This document shows, piece after piece, positions 17,860 through 26,350 of a stretch of 64,000 nt of DNA; position 1 is the stretch's first letter; each line of letters begins with the position of its first letter. The DNA comes from Peptococcaceae bacterium. GTDB taxonomy: Bacteria; Bacillota; Desulfotomaculia; Desulfotomaculales; Desulfocucumaceae. The DNA lies in NCBI GenBank assembly GCA_023512435.1, contig JAILZP010000001.1, positions 124,001 to 188,000 on the forward strand, in the 5' to 3' direction. The notes beneath the pieces were generated by a model. That model saw nothing but the letters and a program-made list of their open reading frames with translations. It searched no databases and was not told the DNA's origin. Made by a program: the position numbers and the translations under genes.

Positions 17860-18570
17860 ATGAATCGAATAACAGATGTAAAATTCTCCGGAAACGTGGT
17901 GACCGCTATGGCCGGGGAAGCCGTAAGCATAAAAGGGACAAGGCGCGGTCTGGTGATCCTGTTCAACCCCGACCTTGATCTCGAGGAAATTAAAAGCACC
18001 CTGAGGGAAAAAATGGAAAATTCGGGGGGTTTTTTCAAGGGGGCAAAGTTCACCGTCCATGATTTCAACACCGGGCGGAATGACCACTATGTCCGCGAGC
18101 TGGAGGTTATATGCCGGCAGTACGGACTCATCCCCTCCACGGATGTGTCCTGGCCCCCCGCGTCAGGCGGGTACACCCGGAATGAACCCGCCACAGCCGG
18201 AAAAAAGAAAGCCAGCGTCATCCCCATCGGGCAGCAGGCGCACCCGGAAGGGGAGCCGGCCATACTGGTGCCCCGCACTTTGAGGTCGGGCCAAAGGGTT
18301 TTCTCCCGTCACAGCATTGTGATCATGGGAGACCTGAATCCCGGCGCGGAGGCCGTCTCCGAGAACAGCATATACGTGCTGGGAAGCTGCAAGGGCAGCG
18401 TTCATGCCGGCGCCGGAGGCAACCTGATGGCCGAGGTGGCCGCCCTCAAGCTTCAGCCGTCCGTACTGCGCATCGGGTCCATCGCGGCCGATGCCGGCTT
18501 TTCCGTGGATTCCGCCGTCCCGGCGGCAGCCAGGGTGAACCGGGGGAAAATAGTGGCCGGCAAGCTGTAA
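17860..18570 (+). CDS. minC: Septum site-determining protein MinC
   Basis: FtsZ-polymerisation inhibitor that places the division septum. From ATG 17860 (AGGA upstream) the product is 236 aa. The N-terminal domain contains VSIKGTRRGLVI and the C-terminal beta-helix starts at ~residue 125 with RTLRSGQRVFSRHSIVIMGD, continuing through LGSCKGSVHAGAGG. An upstream TTG at 17773 would add 29 unconserved residues. It stands alone, divergent from galT and convergent with nudF, with no minD or minE nearby, which is unusual. Confidence 0.9.
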   Translation: MNRITDVKFSGNVVTAMAGEAVSIKGTRRGLVILFNPDLDLEEIKSTLREKMENSGGFFKGAKFTVHDFNTGRNDHYVRELEVICRQYGLIPSTDVSWPPASGGYTRNEPATAGKKKASVIPIGQQAHPEGEPAILVPRTLRSGQRVFSRHSIVIMGDLNPGAEAVSENSIYVLGSCKGSVHAGAGGNLMAEVAALKLQPSVLRIGSIAADAGFSVDSAVPAAARVNRGKIVAGKL

Positions 18571-18586
18571 GTGTTTCTGAACATGT

Positions 18587-19132
18587 CTACTTAAGTAAGA
18601 TGCCGGTTTCTCTTCCGGCGGCCAGTATTCCTATTATTGACTTGGCGTCGCAGATTTCCCCCCGGCAGACCATTTCCAGCGCCTTTTCCAAAGGTACGCG
18701 ACGGAGTCGGATAAATTCGTCCTCGTCCGGGCTGCCTCCCCGGTATACAAGTCCTCTGGCCAGGTAAAGGCAGATCACTTCGTTTGTGAAGCCGGGGGTG
18801 GTATAAAAACTGAACAGCAGCCTCATTTCCCGGGCCTCATAGCCTGTTTCCTCCCGAAGCTCCCTGGCGGCGCAGGCGGCAGGGTCTTCACCCTCCTCCA
18901 GCCTGCCGGCGGGAACTTCCAGCAGCACCTTGCCGGCAGGGTGCCGGTACTGACTGACCATGATCACTTCATTGTTTTCATCCACCGGGACCACCGCCAC
19001 CGCCCCGCCGTGTTCCACCACTTCCCTTTCTGTACTCAGGCCGTTGGGCAGCTCCACCCGGTCCACCCTCAGGTTTATTATTTTCCCTCTGTAAACCGTC
19101 TCCGAGGACAATTTTTTTTCCAAAAGGCGCAC
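18587..19132 (-). CDS. nudF: ADP-ribose pyrophosphatase (Nudix hydrolase)
   Basis: Hydrolyses ADP-ribose to AMP and ribose-5-phosphate. The Nudix box is intact (GRLEEGEDPAACAARELREE, then TGYEA), preceded by the family's HGGAVAVVPVDENNEVIMV and QYRHPAGKVLLEVPAG. I set the start at GTG 19132, which has AAGGAGG 6 bases upstream; the longer frame to 19165 lacks a site. 181 aa, normal length. It converges on minC. Confidence 0.92.
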   Translation of the reverse strand: MRLLEKKLSSETVYRGKIINLRVDRVELPNGLSTEREVVEHGGAVAVVPVDENNEVIMVSQYRHPAGKVLLEVPAGRLEEGEDPAACAARELREETGYEAREMRLLFSFYTTPGFTNEVICLYLARGLVYRGGSPDEDEFIRLRRVPLEKALEMVCRGEICDAKSIIGILAAGRETGILLK

Positions 19133-19192
19133 GCTGATCCTCCTTCCGCTCCTCCCGGCCTTCAAACGGCTTGTCCGGCGGCCGCCGGCCCG

Positions 19193-19807
19193 CTAAAGGC
19201 CGGCCAGTTTCTTCATGGCGAATATGGTCAATCCCGGCAGAAGCGCGTAATCCTCGGTCTCCAGGTGGTAGGGCGCCGAGGCGTCATAAAGTATGTTGCC
19301 CGAGGGGGGAAATTCATCATCGCCCTCCCAGATGACAAAGGTGATGGGCACCTTGGGAAACACCCCGACGGTTACCGCCCAGTCCCCCACGTCGACCCTT
19401 GTGCCGCCCAGTTTTTCACCCGCCATTACCAGCATCTCCGGCCTTGATCCGAATACGGACACCAGGGGCCTGACGGCCCTGTTGTTGAAAGGCCCGACGT
19501 ATATCGAACCGTTGGGAAGATCTTTGAATGTCACGTACCTGCCCGCCAGTCCCACATCCCCCGCCCGGACAAGGTAGTGCAGGATGCAGACCCGTTCTGT
19601 CAGCGGGACGTCTTCACCGCCCTCATCCAGGGTTATTTCCCCGTCCGGGAAACTGACCAGGTACTCCCTGCCCAGGAAGGGAACCCGGAAAATCCCTTTA
19701 TCCTGGTCATACCGCACTGCCGCCCTCCTGGCCGCGTCCAGCGGCGAGATAACGGAAAATTCGGCCCGGGCCTTGTCGTGGGCCGGGTTTAAATTTATAA
19801 GCGCCAT
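19193..19807 (-). CDS. DUF3786 domain protein
   Basis: Cytoplasmic 204-aa protein matching the DUF3786 family as I know it, with DAARRAAVRYD near the N-terminus, VCILHYLVRA in the middle and PITFVIWEGDDEFPPSGNIL-type sequence near the C-terminus. GGAGG precedes the ATG. The family is found in strict anaerobes, often near corrinoid or acetyl-CoA genes, but its function is unknown. It is transcribed with, or just ahead of, nudF. Confidence 0.75.
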   Translation of the reverse strand: MALINLNPAHDKARAEFSVISPLDAARRAAVRYDQDKGIFRVPFLGREYLVSFPDGEITLDEGGEDVPLTERVCILHYLVRAGDVGLAGRYVTFKDLPNGSIYVGPFNNRAVRPLVSVFGSRPEMLVMAGEKLGGTRVDVGDWAVTVGVFPKVPITFVIWEGDDEFPPSGNILYDASAPYHLETEDYALLPGLTIFAMKKLAGL

Positions 19808-20045
19808 TTTGTCCTCCGCGAAATATTATTTATTTTAAGGAAATATTTACGCCGCGGGCAGCGCTTTTCCTCCCGGTTTATCTGAAGGCGAGGCACAGCC
19901 CGGGGCCTCTGCCGTGAATGTTTTTTGCCGAATGTATTATTTTGGAGGAATTTTTTCGTCGGCCATAGAATAAATATTGCTGCCGTATAAACCGGTATAT
20001 TATTTTTACGACAAAATATGTATTATGCAGGGAGGTTTGTATGGT

Positions 20046-21047
20046 TTGACAGCCCGGGTAGGTATTCCCAGTTCACTTTTCTATTATGTACACTTTCCGA
20101 TGTGGCAAACCTTTTTTTCGGAACTGGGCATTGAGGTGGTCACTTCGGGCCAAACCACCAAGGGCCTGCTTGACGAGGGCGTGAAGGAGGCCCTGGCAGA
20201 CGCCTGCGTCCCGATAAAACTTTTTTTCGGGCATGTAATCGCCCTGAAAGACAAGGTTGACTACCTGTTCATCCCCCGGGTCGTCTGCCTCAACCGGAAG
20301 ACCATATACTGCCCCAAGTTTTTGGGGCTGCCCGACATGATCCGGCACGGCCTCTCCGGCATGCCTCCAATCATTGACGTGGAAATGGACAACCGGCAGG
20401 GCTGGACCTCCCTCTGGAAATCCTACCTGAAGATCGGCCGGATCTTCGGGCGGGGCAAGATGAAAATATTCATGGCCTATCTGAAAGCCCGGTCCGTGGC
20501 CAGGCGCTTTCACTCCCTCCTGCTGGCCGGGATGCACCCGCCTGAAGCCATTACCGCCCTGGCGAAGGGTGCAAATGTCCCCCTGCCGGGCGAGAAGAAA
20601 AAGGGCGACCTGGTGTTCGCGGTGCTGGGCTACCCGTACGAGGTCCACGACCAGTTCATCAGTGTGGGCCTGGTAAAAAAATTAAAAAAGATGGGGGTTT
20701 CCGTGATCACCATGGAAAACCTCCCGCCGAAAAAAATCGCCCGGGCCAATATGCTGGAAAAAAAGATGTTTTGGACCTTCAGCGACCTGGCCCTGAATGC
20801 GGCCTACTACCTCTTCAGGGAGGGCAAGGTGGACGGGATAATTCACCTCACCGCCTTCGGCTGCGGCCCGGACTCCATGGTTGACAAGCTGATGGAGCTT
20901 GCTTCCAGGGATTATCCGGACATTCCATACATGAGCGTAACCATAGACGAGCACACCGGTGACGCCGGCATATCCACCCGGCTTGAAGCTTTTCTGGACA
21001 TGGTCAAGAGGAAAAAGGAGGCCTTGCAAAGCACATGCCCAAGGTAA
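20046..21047 (+). CDS. DUF2229 / 2-hydroxyacyl-CoA dehydratase-like protein A
   Basis: 333 aa from the TTG at 20046, which has GGGAGG 9 bases upstream; earlier in-frame codons lack a ribosome site. It belongs to the acyl-CoA dehydratase activase-related group (DUF2229). Three conserved cysteines suited to bind an Fe-S cluster are visible: ADACVPIKLFFGH, KTIYCPKFLGLPD and TAFGCGPDSMVD. The C-terminal YMSVTIDEHTGDAG is the family signature. It overlaps the next gene by 13 bases and is followed by the ATPase activator, so the three probably form one ATP-driven low-potential electron-transfer system. Substrate unknown; double-cubane cluster proteins are distant relatives. Confidence 0.82.
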   Translation: MTARVGIPSSLFYYVHFPMWQTFFSELGIEVVTSGQTTKGLLDEGVKEALADACVPIKLFFGHVIALKDKVDYLFIPRVVCLNRKTIYCPKFLGLPDMIRHGLSGMPPIIDVEMDNRQGWTSLWKSYLKIGRIFGRGKMKIFMAYLKARSVARRFHSLLLAGMHPPEAITALAKGANVPLPGEKKKGDLVFAVLGYPYEVHDQFISVGLVKKLKKMGVSVITMENLPPKKIARANMLEKKMFWTFSDLALNAAYYLFREGKVDGIIHLTAFGCGPDSMVDKLMELASRDYPDIPYMSVTIDEHTGDAGISTRLEAFLDMVKRKKEALQSTCPR

Positions 21048-22144
21048 CCTTTCCCCGCATGGGGGAGTCATGGCGAACCTTCAAGATGCTCATGAACGAC
21101 CTGGGCAACGAGGTGGTCATACCGCCCAGGCCCAACAAGAGAACCCTGGACTACGGGGTCAGGTACGCCCCCGAGTTTGCCTGCCTGCCGCTGAAAATAC
21201 TGATGGGCACCTACGTTGAAACCTGCCTGGAGGGGGCCGAGCTAATCGTCACCAGCGGCGGTTCGGGCCCTTGCCGGGCCGGCCTTTACGGCCAGCTGCA
21301 CAAGAAGATCCTGAACAGCATCGGCTTTCCCGTGGACATAATTGTCTTCGAGGCGCCCAAAAGCCACCCCGTAGACTTCCTGCGCAAGGTGAACCGGCTG
21401 AACACCAGCCGCCTGTCCTACCGCGCCATCTGGGAGTGCATAAAAAGGGGCTGGGAAAAACTCAAGTACCTGGACGACGCCGAAAAGCTGACCCATGTGG
21501 TGCGGCCCAGGGAACTGGAGAAGGGATCCACCACCAGGGTTTACCGCAGGGTGCTGGACTGGATCGACACCGCCTATACCATGAAAGAAATAAAGGAAGC
21601 CGGCGAGGCCGCCCTGGAAGCCATCAGGTCCGTCCCCCAGGACCCCGGCAGGAATGTCCTGAAGGTGGGCATAGTTGGTGAAATTTACGTACTCCTGGAA
21701 CCGGCCAGCAACCTTGAGATTGAGGAAACCCTGGGCAACCTGGGCGTGGAGGTGCGCAGGTCCATGTTCCTGACGGGCTGGACCAGGGACAATACGGTCA
21801 AGGAAACCCGGGAGATCCTCACGGTCAAGGACGCCGCCGCACCCTACATCCCCCTCTGCATCGGCGGCCACGGGCAGGAATCGGTGGGCCACACGGTGAT
21901 TTTCGCCAAGGAGGGATACGACGGCGTGATTCAGCTGGCGCCCTTCACCTGCATACCGGAAATAGTGGCCAGGACCATTCTCAACCGGGTCAGCCGGGTG
22001 CACAACATTCCGGTCCTGACCTTCTTCCTGGACGAACAGACCGGCAAGGCCGGGATGTCCACCCGCCTGGAGGCCTTTGTGGACCTGATGCGCAGGAAAA
22101 AAGGCCATGCCGGTAATCTGCGGGCCCAAACCGAAGCCGGCTAG
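21035..22144 (+). CDS. DUF2229 / 2-hydroxyacyl-CoA dehydratase-like protein B
   Basis: 369-aa partner and distant paralogue of the preceding protein. It has the same three-cysteine layout (EFACLPLKILMGTYVE, SGGSGPCRAGLYGQ, LAPFTCIPEIVART) and the same ending (TFFLDEQTGKAGMSTRLEAF). A middle segment (residues ~100-200) is not shared with protein A. The ATG lies inside the end of gene A (13-base overlap), implying coupled, near-equal synthesis as expected for a heterodimer. No substrate can be named. Confidence 0.82.
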   Translation: MPKVTFPRMGESWRTFKMLMNDLGNEVVIPPRPNKRTLDYGVRYAPEFACLPLKILMGTYVETCLEGAELIVTSGGSGPCRAGLYGQLHKKILNSIGFPVDIIVFEAPKSHPVDFLRKVNRLNTSRLSYRAIWECIKRGWEKLKYLDDAEKLTHVVRPRELEKGSTTRVYRRVLDWIDTAYTMKEIKEAGEAALEAIRSVPQDPGRNVLKVGIVGEIYVLLEPASNLEIEETLGNLGVEVRRSMFLTGWTRDNTVKETREILTVKDAAAPYIPLCIGGHGQESVGHTVIFAKEGYDGVIQLAPFTCIPEIVARTILNRVSRVHNIPVLTFFLDEQTGKAGMSTRLEAFVDLMRRKKGHAGNLRAQTEAG

Positions 22145-22220
22145 GCCCTGGATTTCAATCAGGGTTTTCCAAAAACCCCCAATCCACAATCCCTAATTCA
22201 TAAAAGAAAGGTTTACGAAA

Positions 22221-23174
22221 ATGATCGCATACCTGGGCATTGATGTGGGTTCCGTCAGCACGAATATAGTGGTCATGAGCCGGTCCGGGGAAATACTGGC
22301 CGCACTTTACATAAGAACCCGGGGCAGGCCCATAGAGGCCATCCTTTCAGGCCTGGCCGAAACCGCCGGCCTTCTTCCCGGGGATGTTGAAATCGCCGGG
22401 GCCGGGTCAACCGGCAGCGGGCGGTACCTGGCCGGGGTGATGGTGGGCGCCGACGTGATTAAGAATGAGATCACCGCCCACGCCGTGGCCGCGTCCATGT
22501 ACGTCCCCGATGTCCAGACGGTGATAGAAATCGGCGGACAGGACTCGAAGATAATCATCATGCGCAACGGAATCGTCACGGATTTCGCCATGAACACGGT
22601 CTGCGCGGCCGGCACCGGGTCTTTCCTGGACCAGCAGGCCGCCAGGCTGAACATACCCATTGCCGATTTCGGGGAGATGGCCCTAAGTTCCTCCGCCCCA
22701 GTCCGCATCGCCGGGCGCTGCACCGTTTTCGCGGAATCCGACATGATTCACAAACAGCAGATGGGCCACAAGCTCAGCGACATTGTCAACGGCCTGTGCG
22801 AGGCCCTGGTCAGGAACTACCTGAACAACGTGGGCAAAGGCAAAGAAATACTGGCCCCGGTTGTGTTCCAGGGAGGGGTGGCGGCCAACGCCGGCATAAA
22901 GGCGGCCTTTGAAAGGTCGCTTAAACTGCCCATCATCATACCAAGGCACTTTAACGTCATGGGGGCCATCGGGGCGGCCCAGCTTGCCCGGGAAGAGGTT
23001 GAAAAGACCGGGAGGACAAACTTCAAGGGGTTTGAGATCGCCGGGCTCCCCTACCGGACCAGCAGCTTCGAGTGCGGCGGCTGCCCCAACAACTGTGAAA
23101 TAGCCGAAATATACGAGGAGGACAGGGTCATCGGCAGGTGGGGCGCCCGCTGCCAGAGATGGGACGTGATGTGA
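22221..23174 (+). CDS. Acyl-CoA dehydratase activase (BadF/BadG/HgdC-type ATPase)
   Basis: ASKHA-fold ATPase carrying one 4Fe-4S cluster between two subunits. It uses ATP to push a low-potential electron into its partner. The 317-aa protein has the phosphate loop GIDVGSVSTNIVVM, the adenosine motif VVFQGGVAANAGI, GGQDSKI, and the bridging-cluster cysteines in NTVCAAGTGSF and AGRCTVFAESD. Unlike HgdC it ends with an extra Cys cluster (FECGGCPNNCEI, GARCQRW). AAAGAAAGG precedes the ATG. It follows the two DUF2229 genes. Confidence 0.9.
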   Translation: MIAYLGIDVGSVSTNIVVMSRSGEILAALYIRTRGRPIEAILSGLAETAGLLPGDVEIAGAGSTGSGRYLAGVMVGADVIKNEITAHAVAASMYVPDVQTVIEIGGQDSKIIIMRNGIVTDFAMNTVCAAGTGSFLDQQAARLNIPIADFGEMALSSSAPVRIAGRCTVFAESDMIHKQQMGHKLSDIVNGLCEALVRNYLNNVGKGKEILAPVVFQGGVAANAGIKAAFERSLKLPIIIPRHFNVMGAIGAAQLAREEVEKTGRTNFKGFEIAGLPYRTSSFECGGCPNNCEIAEIYEEDRVIGRWGARCQRWDVM

Positions 23175-23305
23175 TGAGACAGAATGTGCTTTGGAGCAGG
23201 ATTTTTTGGTCAGAATACAGACGACAGGCGTTTAAGAAGCTTTTATGAACGTCTTCTGCTCCTTAATCCGGGCTGACGGCTGTTGACGGGAGGTGTGCAT
23301 TCCTG

Positions 23306-23506
23306 TTGGTCAAGTCCGTGCTGGCCAGCTTCGTTTACGTGAGCCTGCTTATTTTCATGATCGGATCGGCCCTGTGGGTGATCAGGGACTGCCGCAGGAG
23401 GGGAAAGCCCTGGGGGGAAACCCTGGCCTGGGGCCTTTTTGCCGGGTGGTTCCTGGGGCTTGGCCTGATGGCGTATATCTACTGGAACAGAAAGTTTTCA
23501 AGCTGA
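23306..23506 (+). CDS. Small two-helix membrane protein
   Basis: 66 aa with TTG start and GGGAGG ~11 bases upstream. Two hydrophobic helices (residues ~4-25 and ~38-60) are joined by a basic loop DCRRRGKPWG. It weakly resembles the N-terminal segment of phospholipase D-like membrane proteins, but I do not assign a function. It stands alone between the activase and the thiolase operon. Confidence 0.55.
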   Translation: MVKSVLASFVYVSLLIFMIGSALWVIRDCRRRGKPWGETLAWGLFAGWFLGLGLMAYIYWNRKFSS

Positions 23507-23547
23507 CTCAGGCCTCCTCCACGGGCCTGAATTGTTTTGTAAATTAA

Positions 23548-23558
23548 TATTGACAATT
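23548..23558. promoter_or_regulatory. Candidate activator site upstream of the second thiolase operon
   Basis: TATTGACAATT is the complement of AATTGTCAATA and shares ten bases with the palindrome at 14876-14886 upstream of bcd. It lies about 105-114 bases before the predicted sigma-54 start. The same bases include TTGACA, which with TTTAAT 18 bases later could instead be a sigma-A promoter. Confidence 0.4.
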
Positions 23559-23635
23559 TTAATTTATGTGTACTTTAATATACAGCTTTTCATCCCGATC
23601 TCTCCCCGGTCCGGTCTTCCGCCGCAAACAGGCAC

Positions 23636-23651
23636 TGGTACGAGTATTGCA
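23636..23651 (+). promoter_or_regulatory. Sigma-54 (-24/-12) promoter of thiolase-acd-icmA-icmB
   Basis: The plus strand reads TGGTACGAGTATTGCA. It agrees with TGGCACG-N4-TTGCA except for one base, with exactly 12 bases between the -24 G (23638) and the -12 C (23650). Predicted transcription start is near 23662, 63 bases before the GTG of the thiolase. A small hairpin, ATCCGGC / GCCGGAT, lies in the leader. Confidence 0.7.
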
Positions 23652-23724
23652 ATATGATTTATAAAATGCATCAGTATCCGGCACAGCCGGATTATCTTTA
23701 ATAATGCCAAGGGAGTTGGTGCGA

Positions 23725-24903
23725 GTGCCAAGGTCGGTAATTTTAAGCGCTGTCCGTACACCTTTCGGCAGGCTGGGCGGGGGTCTGTCCTCCCTCAGGG
23801 CCGCTGATCTCGGCGGGCTGGTGATCAGGGAATCCGTAAGAAGGGCCGGCATAGAAGACAACTCCATCGACAATGTGATTATGGGCATGGTTCTTCAGGG
23901 AGGCGCCGGACAGATACCTTCCCGCCAGGCCACCGTCAAAGCGGGGCTGCCCTGGGAGATACCCTCCGACACGGTCAACAAGGTCTGCGCTTCGGGACTG
24001 CGCAGCGTGATCATGGCCGACCAGGCCGTCAGGGCCGGGGACGCCCACGTCATTGTGGCCGGCGGCATGGAAAGCATGAGCAACGCCCCTTATTTCGTCC
24101 GGGCCAGGTGGGGACTGCGGATGGGGGACGACAAGTTCACCGACCTGATGATTCACGACGGTCTCTGGTGCGCCTTCCACAACCGGCACATGGCCGTGCA
24201 CGGAGGCAAGGTGGCCAGGGAATACGGCATTTCCCGGGAGGAGCAGGACCAGTGGGCCCTGCGCAGCCACCTCCGGGCCATCGACGCCCAGGACAAGGGG
24301 ATCCTGGACGATGAAACAATGCCGGTTCCGGTCCCCCAGAAGAAGGGTGACCCCGTTCTGATTGCAAAAGACGAAGGACCCCGCCGGGACACCTCCATTG
24401 AAGCCCTGAGAAAGCTGCCGCCCATTTTCGACCCGGAAAACACGGTGACCGCCGGCAACGCCCCCGGCGTCAACGACGGCGCCGGTGCGCTGGTGGTGGC
24501 CTCCGAGGAAAGGGCGGCCGAACTGGGAATCCGCCCCCTGGCCGTCATTATGGGCCACGCCGCCGTTTCCCGGGAAGCCTCATATATAGCCACCGTGCCC
24601 GGCCTCTCCATCAACAGGCTGCTGGCCAAAATGAACATGAAGGCCGGCCAGGTGGACCTCTTTGAAATCAACGAGGCCTTTGCCGCGGTAACCCTGGTCA
24701 GCTCAAAAATCGCCGGAATAGACCACGAAAAGATCAACGTCAACGGCGGCGCCGTGGCCTTCGGGCACCCCATCGGGGCCAGCGGGGCCAGGATCCTGAT
24801 GACCCTGATATACGAACTGCGCCGCCGGGGCGGCGGGATCGGCATTGCCGCCATATGCAGCGGGGCGGCCCAGGGGGACGCGGTTATGGTCAGGGTGGAC
24901 TGA
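23725..24903 (+). CDS. Acetyl-CoA C-acetyltransferase family thiolase, copy 2
   Basis: Second thiolase, 392 aa from the GTG at 23725 (AAGGGAG 9 bases upstream). The nucleophilic Cys in [11 protein letters not shown] and the [10 protein letters not shown] His motif are intact. The C-terminal catalytic loop reads CSGAAQG instead of the usual CxGGGxG, so two of the loop glycines are Ala. It heads an operon with an acyl-CoA dehydrogenase and a B12 mutase, which suggests a role in the final cleavage of a branched- or short-chain 3-oxoacyl-CoA. It is clearly diverged from the thlA copy. Confidence 0.9.
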   Translation: MPRSVILSAVRTPFGRLGGGLSSLRAADLGGLVIRESVRRAGIEDNSIDNVIMGMVLQGGAGQIPSRQATVKAGLPWEIPSDTVNKVCASGLRSVIMADQAVRAGDAHVIVAGGMESMSNAPYFVRARWGLRMGDDKFTDLMIHDGLWCAFHNRHMAVHGGKVAREYGISREEQDQWALRSHLRAIDAQDKGILDDETMPVPVPQKKGDPVLIAKDEGPRRDTSIEALRKLPPIFDPENTVTAGNAPGVNDGAGALVVASEERAAELGIRPLAVIMGHAAVSREASYIATVPGLSINRLLAKMNMKAGQVDLFEINEAFAAVTLVSSKIAGIDHEKINVNGGAVAFGHPIGASGARILMTLIYELRRRGGGIGIAAICSGAAQGDAVMVRVD

Positions 24904-24910
24904 CCTGAGT

Positions 24911-24937
24911 AAGAATACAGGAGACAGAAGACAGGAG
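24911..24937. repeat. Dispersed intergenic repeat, 'AGAATACAGGAGACAGAAG' type
   Basis: AGAATACAGGAGACAGAAG followed by ACAGGAG lies just after the thiolase stop. The same 19 bases occur inverted at 11525-11556. The rest of this gap, to about 25078, holds another low-complexity word, ATTCTGACTCCTGACCCCTG, and no gene. Confidence 0.6.
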
Positions 24938-25105
24938 TATAGATGATCCGTGCCCCCGCCCCAGGTGGTGGAATCAGGATTCAACACCCTCATGCCGCTA
25001 AAAAAGGCGGAGCCGGGGGCTTTGACGGGGTTTACCCCAAAACGGGCTTTCACATTCTGACTCCTGACCCCTGACCTTAAAGAAATACCAAGAAGGAGAA
25101 TAACT

Positions 25106-26251
25106 ATGCCTTTACATCTGACGGAAGAACAGAAAATGATGCGGGAAACGGTCCGCAAGCTGGCGCAGAACGAAATCGCACCGCGGGCGGCATACTACGA
25201 CAGGACCCACGAATACCCGTGGGAGAATATTAAAAAAATGTCCGAACTGGGCCTGATGGGTGTGCCCATCCCCGAGGAGTGGGGCGGGGCCGGGTGTGAC
25301 TTTCTGTCCTACATCATCACCATCGAGGAAATATCCAGGGCCTGCGCCTCAACCGGCGTGATCCTGGCCGTGCACACCTCGGTGGGCACCATGCCGATAC
25401 TGCTCTTCGGAACTGACGAACAGAAGAAAAAATACATCCCCAGGCTGGCGTCCGGTGAAATCATCGGCGCATTCGCCCTCACCGAGCCCGGGGCCGGGTC
25501 TGACGCTGCCAGCCTGTCCACCAGCGCCAGGCTGGAGGGAGACCACTACATTGTCAACGGAAACAAGATTTTTATAAGCAACGGGGGTGCTGCCGGAGTT
25601 TACATCACCTTCGTGCGGACCGAGCCGGGCAGCAGCGGTTACCGGGGGATCACCTGCCTTATCGTGGAAAAGGACACCCCGGGATTTCACATAGGCAAGA
25701 GGGAGGAAAAAATGGGCCTGCACGGGGACCACACCACCGAGCTGATCTTTGACAATGCCAGGGTGCCCAGGGAAAACCTGCTCGGGGTGGAGGGAGACGG
25801 CTTCCGGGTGGCCATGGCCCTCCTGGACGGAGGCCGCATAGGCATCGGCGCGCAAGGTCTGGGCATCGCCCAGGGAGCATTCGACGTGGCGCTGGAATAC
25901 GCCAGGCAGAGGAACCAGTTCGGAAAGCCGATCATCGATCACCAGGCCGTGGGCTTCATGCTGGCGGACATGGCCACCCGCATCGACGCCGCCAGGGCCC
26001 TGGTGTACAGGGCTGCAAGGCTTAAGGACATGGGGCTGCCCCACTCCAAGGAGGCCTCCATGGCCAAGATGTACGCCACCGACACCGCCATGGAGGTCAC
26101 CACCAACGCCGTTCAGATCCTCGGCGGGTACGGTTACTGCAAGGAGTACCAGGTGGAAAGAATGATGCGGGACGCCAAGGTAACCCAGATTTACGAAGGG
26201 ACCAACCAGATCCAGCGCCTGGTCATCGCCAAGAGTTTAATGAGGGAATGA
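25106..26251 (+). CDS. Acyl-CoA dehydrogenase, copy 2
   Basis: FAD-dependent short-chain acyl-CoA dehydrogenase of 381 aa. It has AFALTEPGAGSDAASL, the ARVPRENLLGVEGDGF loop, the helix GGYGYCKEYQVERMMRD and the catalytic Glu364 in VTQIYEGTNQIQRLV. AGAAGGAG precedes the ATG. Its place between a thiolase and an Icm-type mutase suggests butyryl-CoA or isobutyryl/2-methylbutyryl-CoA as substrate; sequence alone does not decide. Electrons would go to the EtfAB encoded at 11.6-13.4 kb. Confidence 0.92.
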   Translation: MPLHLTEEQKMMRETVRKLAQNEIAPRAAYYDRTHEYPWENIKKMSELGLMGVPIPEEWGGAGCDFLSYIITIEEISRACASTGVILAVHTSVGTMPILLFGTDEQKKKYIPRLASGEIIGAFALTEPGAGSDAASLSTSARLEGDHYIVNGNKIFISNGGAAGVYITFVRTEPGSSGYRGITCLIVEKDTPGFHIGKREEKMGLHGDHTTELIFDNARVPRENLLGVEGDGFRVAMALLDGGRIGIGAQGLGIAQGAFDVALEYARQRNQFGKPIIDHQAVGFMLADMATRIDAARALVYRAARLKDMGLPHSKEASMAKMYATDTAMEVTTNAVQILGGYGYCKEYQVERMMRDAKVTQIYEGTNQIQRLVIAKSLMRE

Positions 26252-26350
26252 ACGGCCGGTTTGAGGCCCGCGTTTAAATCATCTGCCGGGGAAGGAAGAA
26301 ACGCTGATAATTTGAGTGTCAGATTGCCAATACGAGGAGGCGGCAGTATT

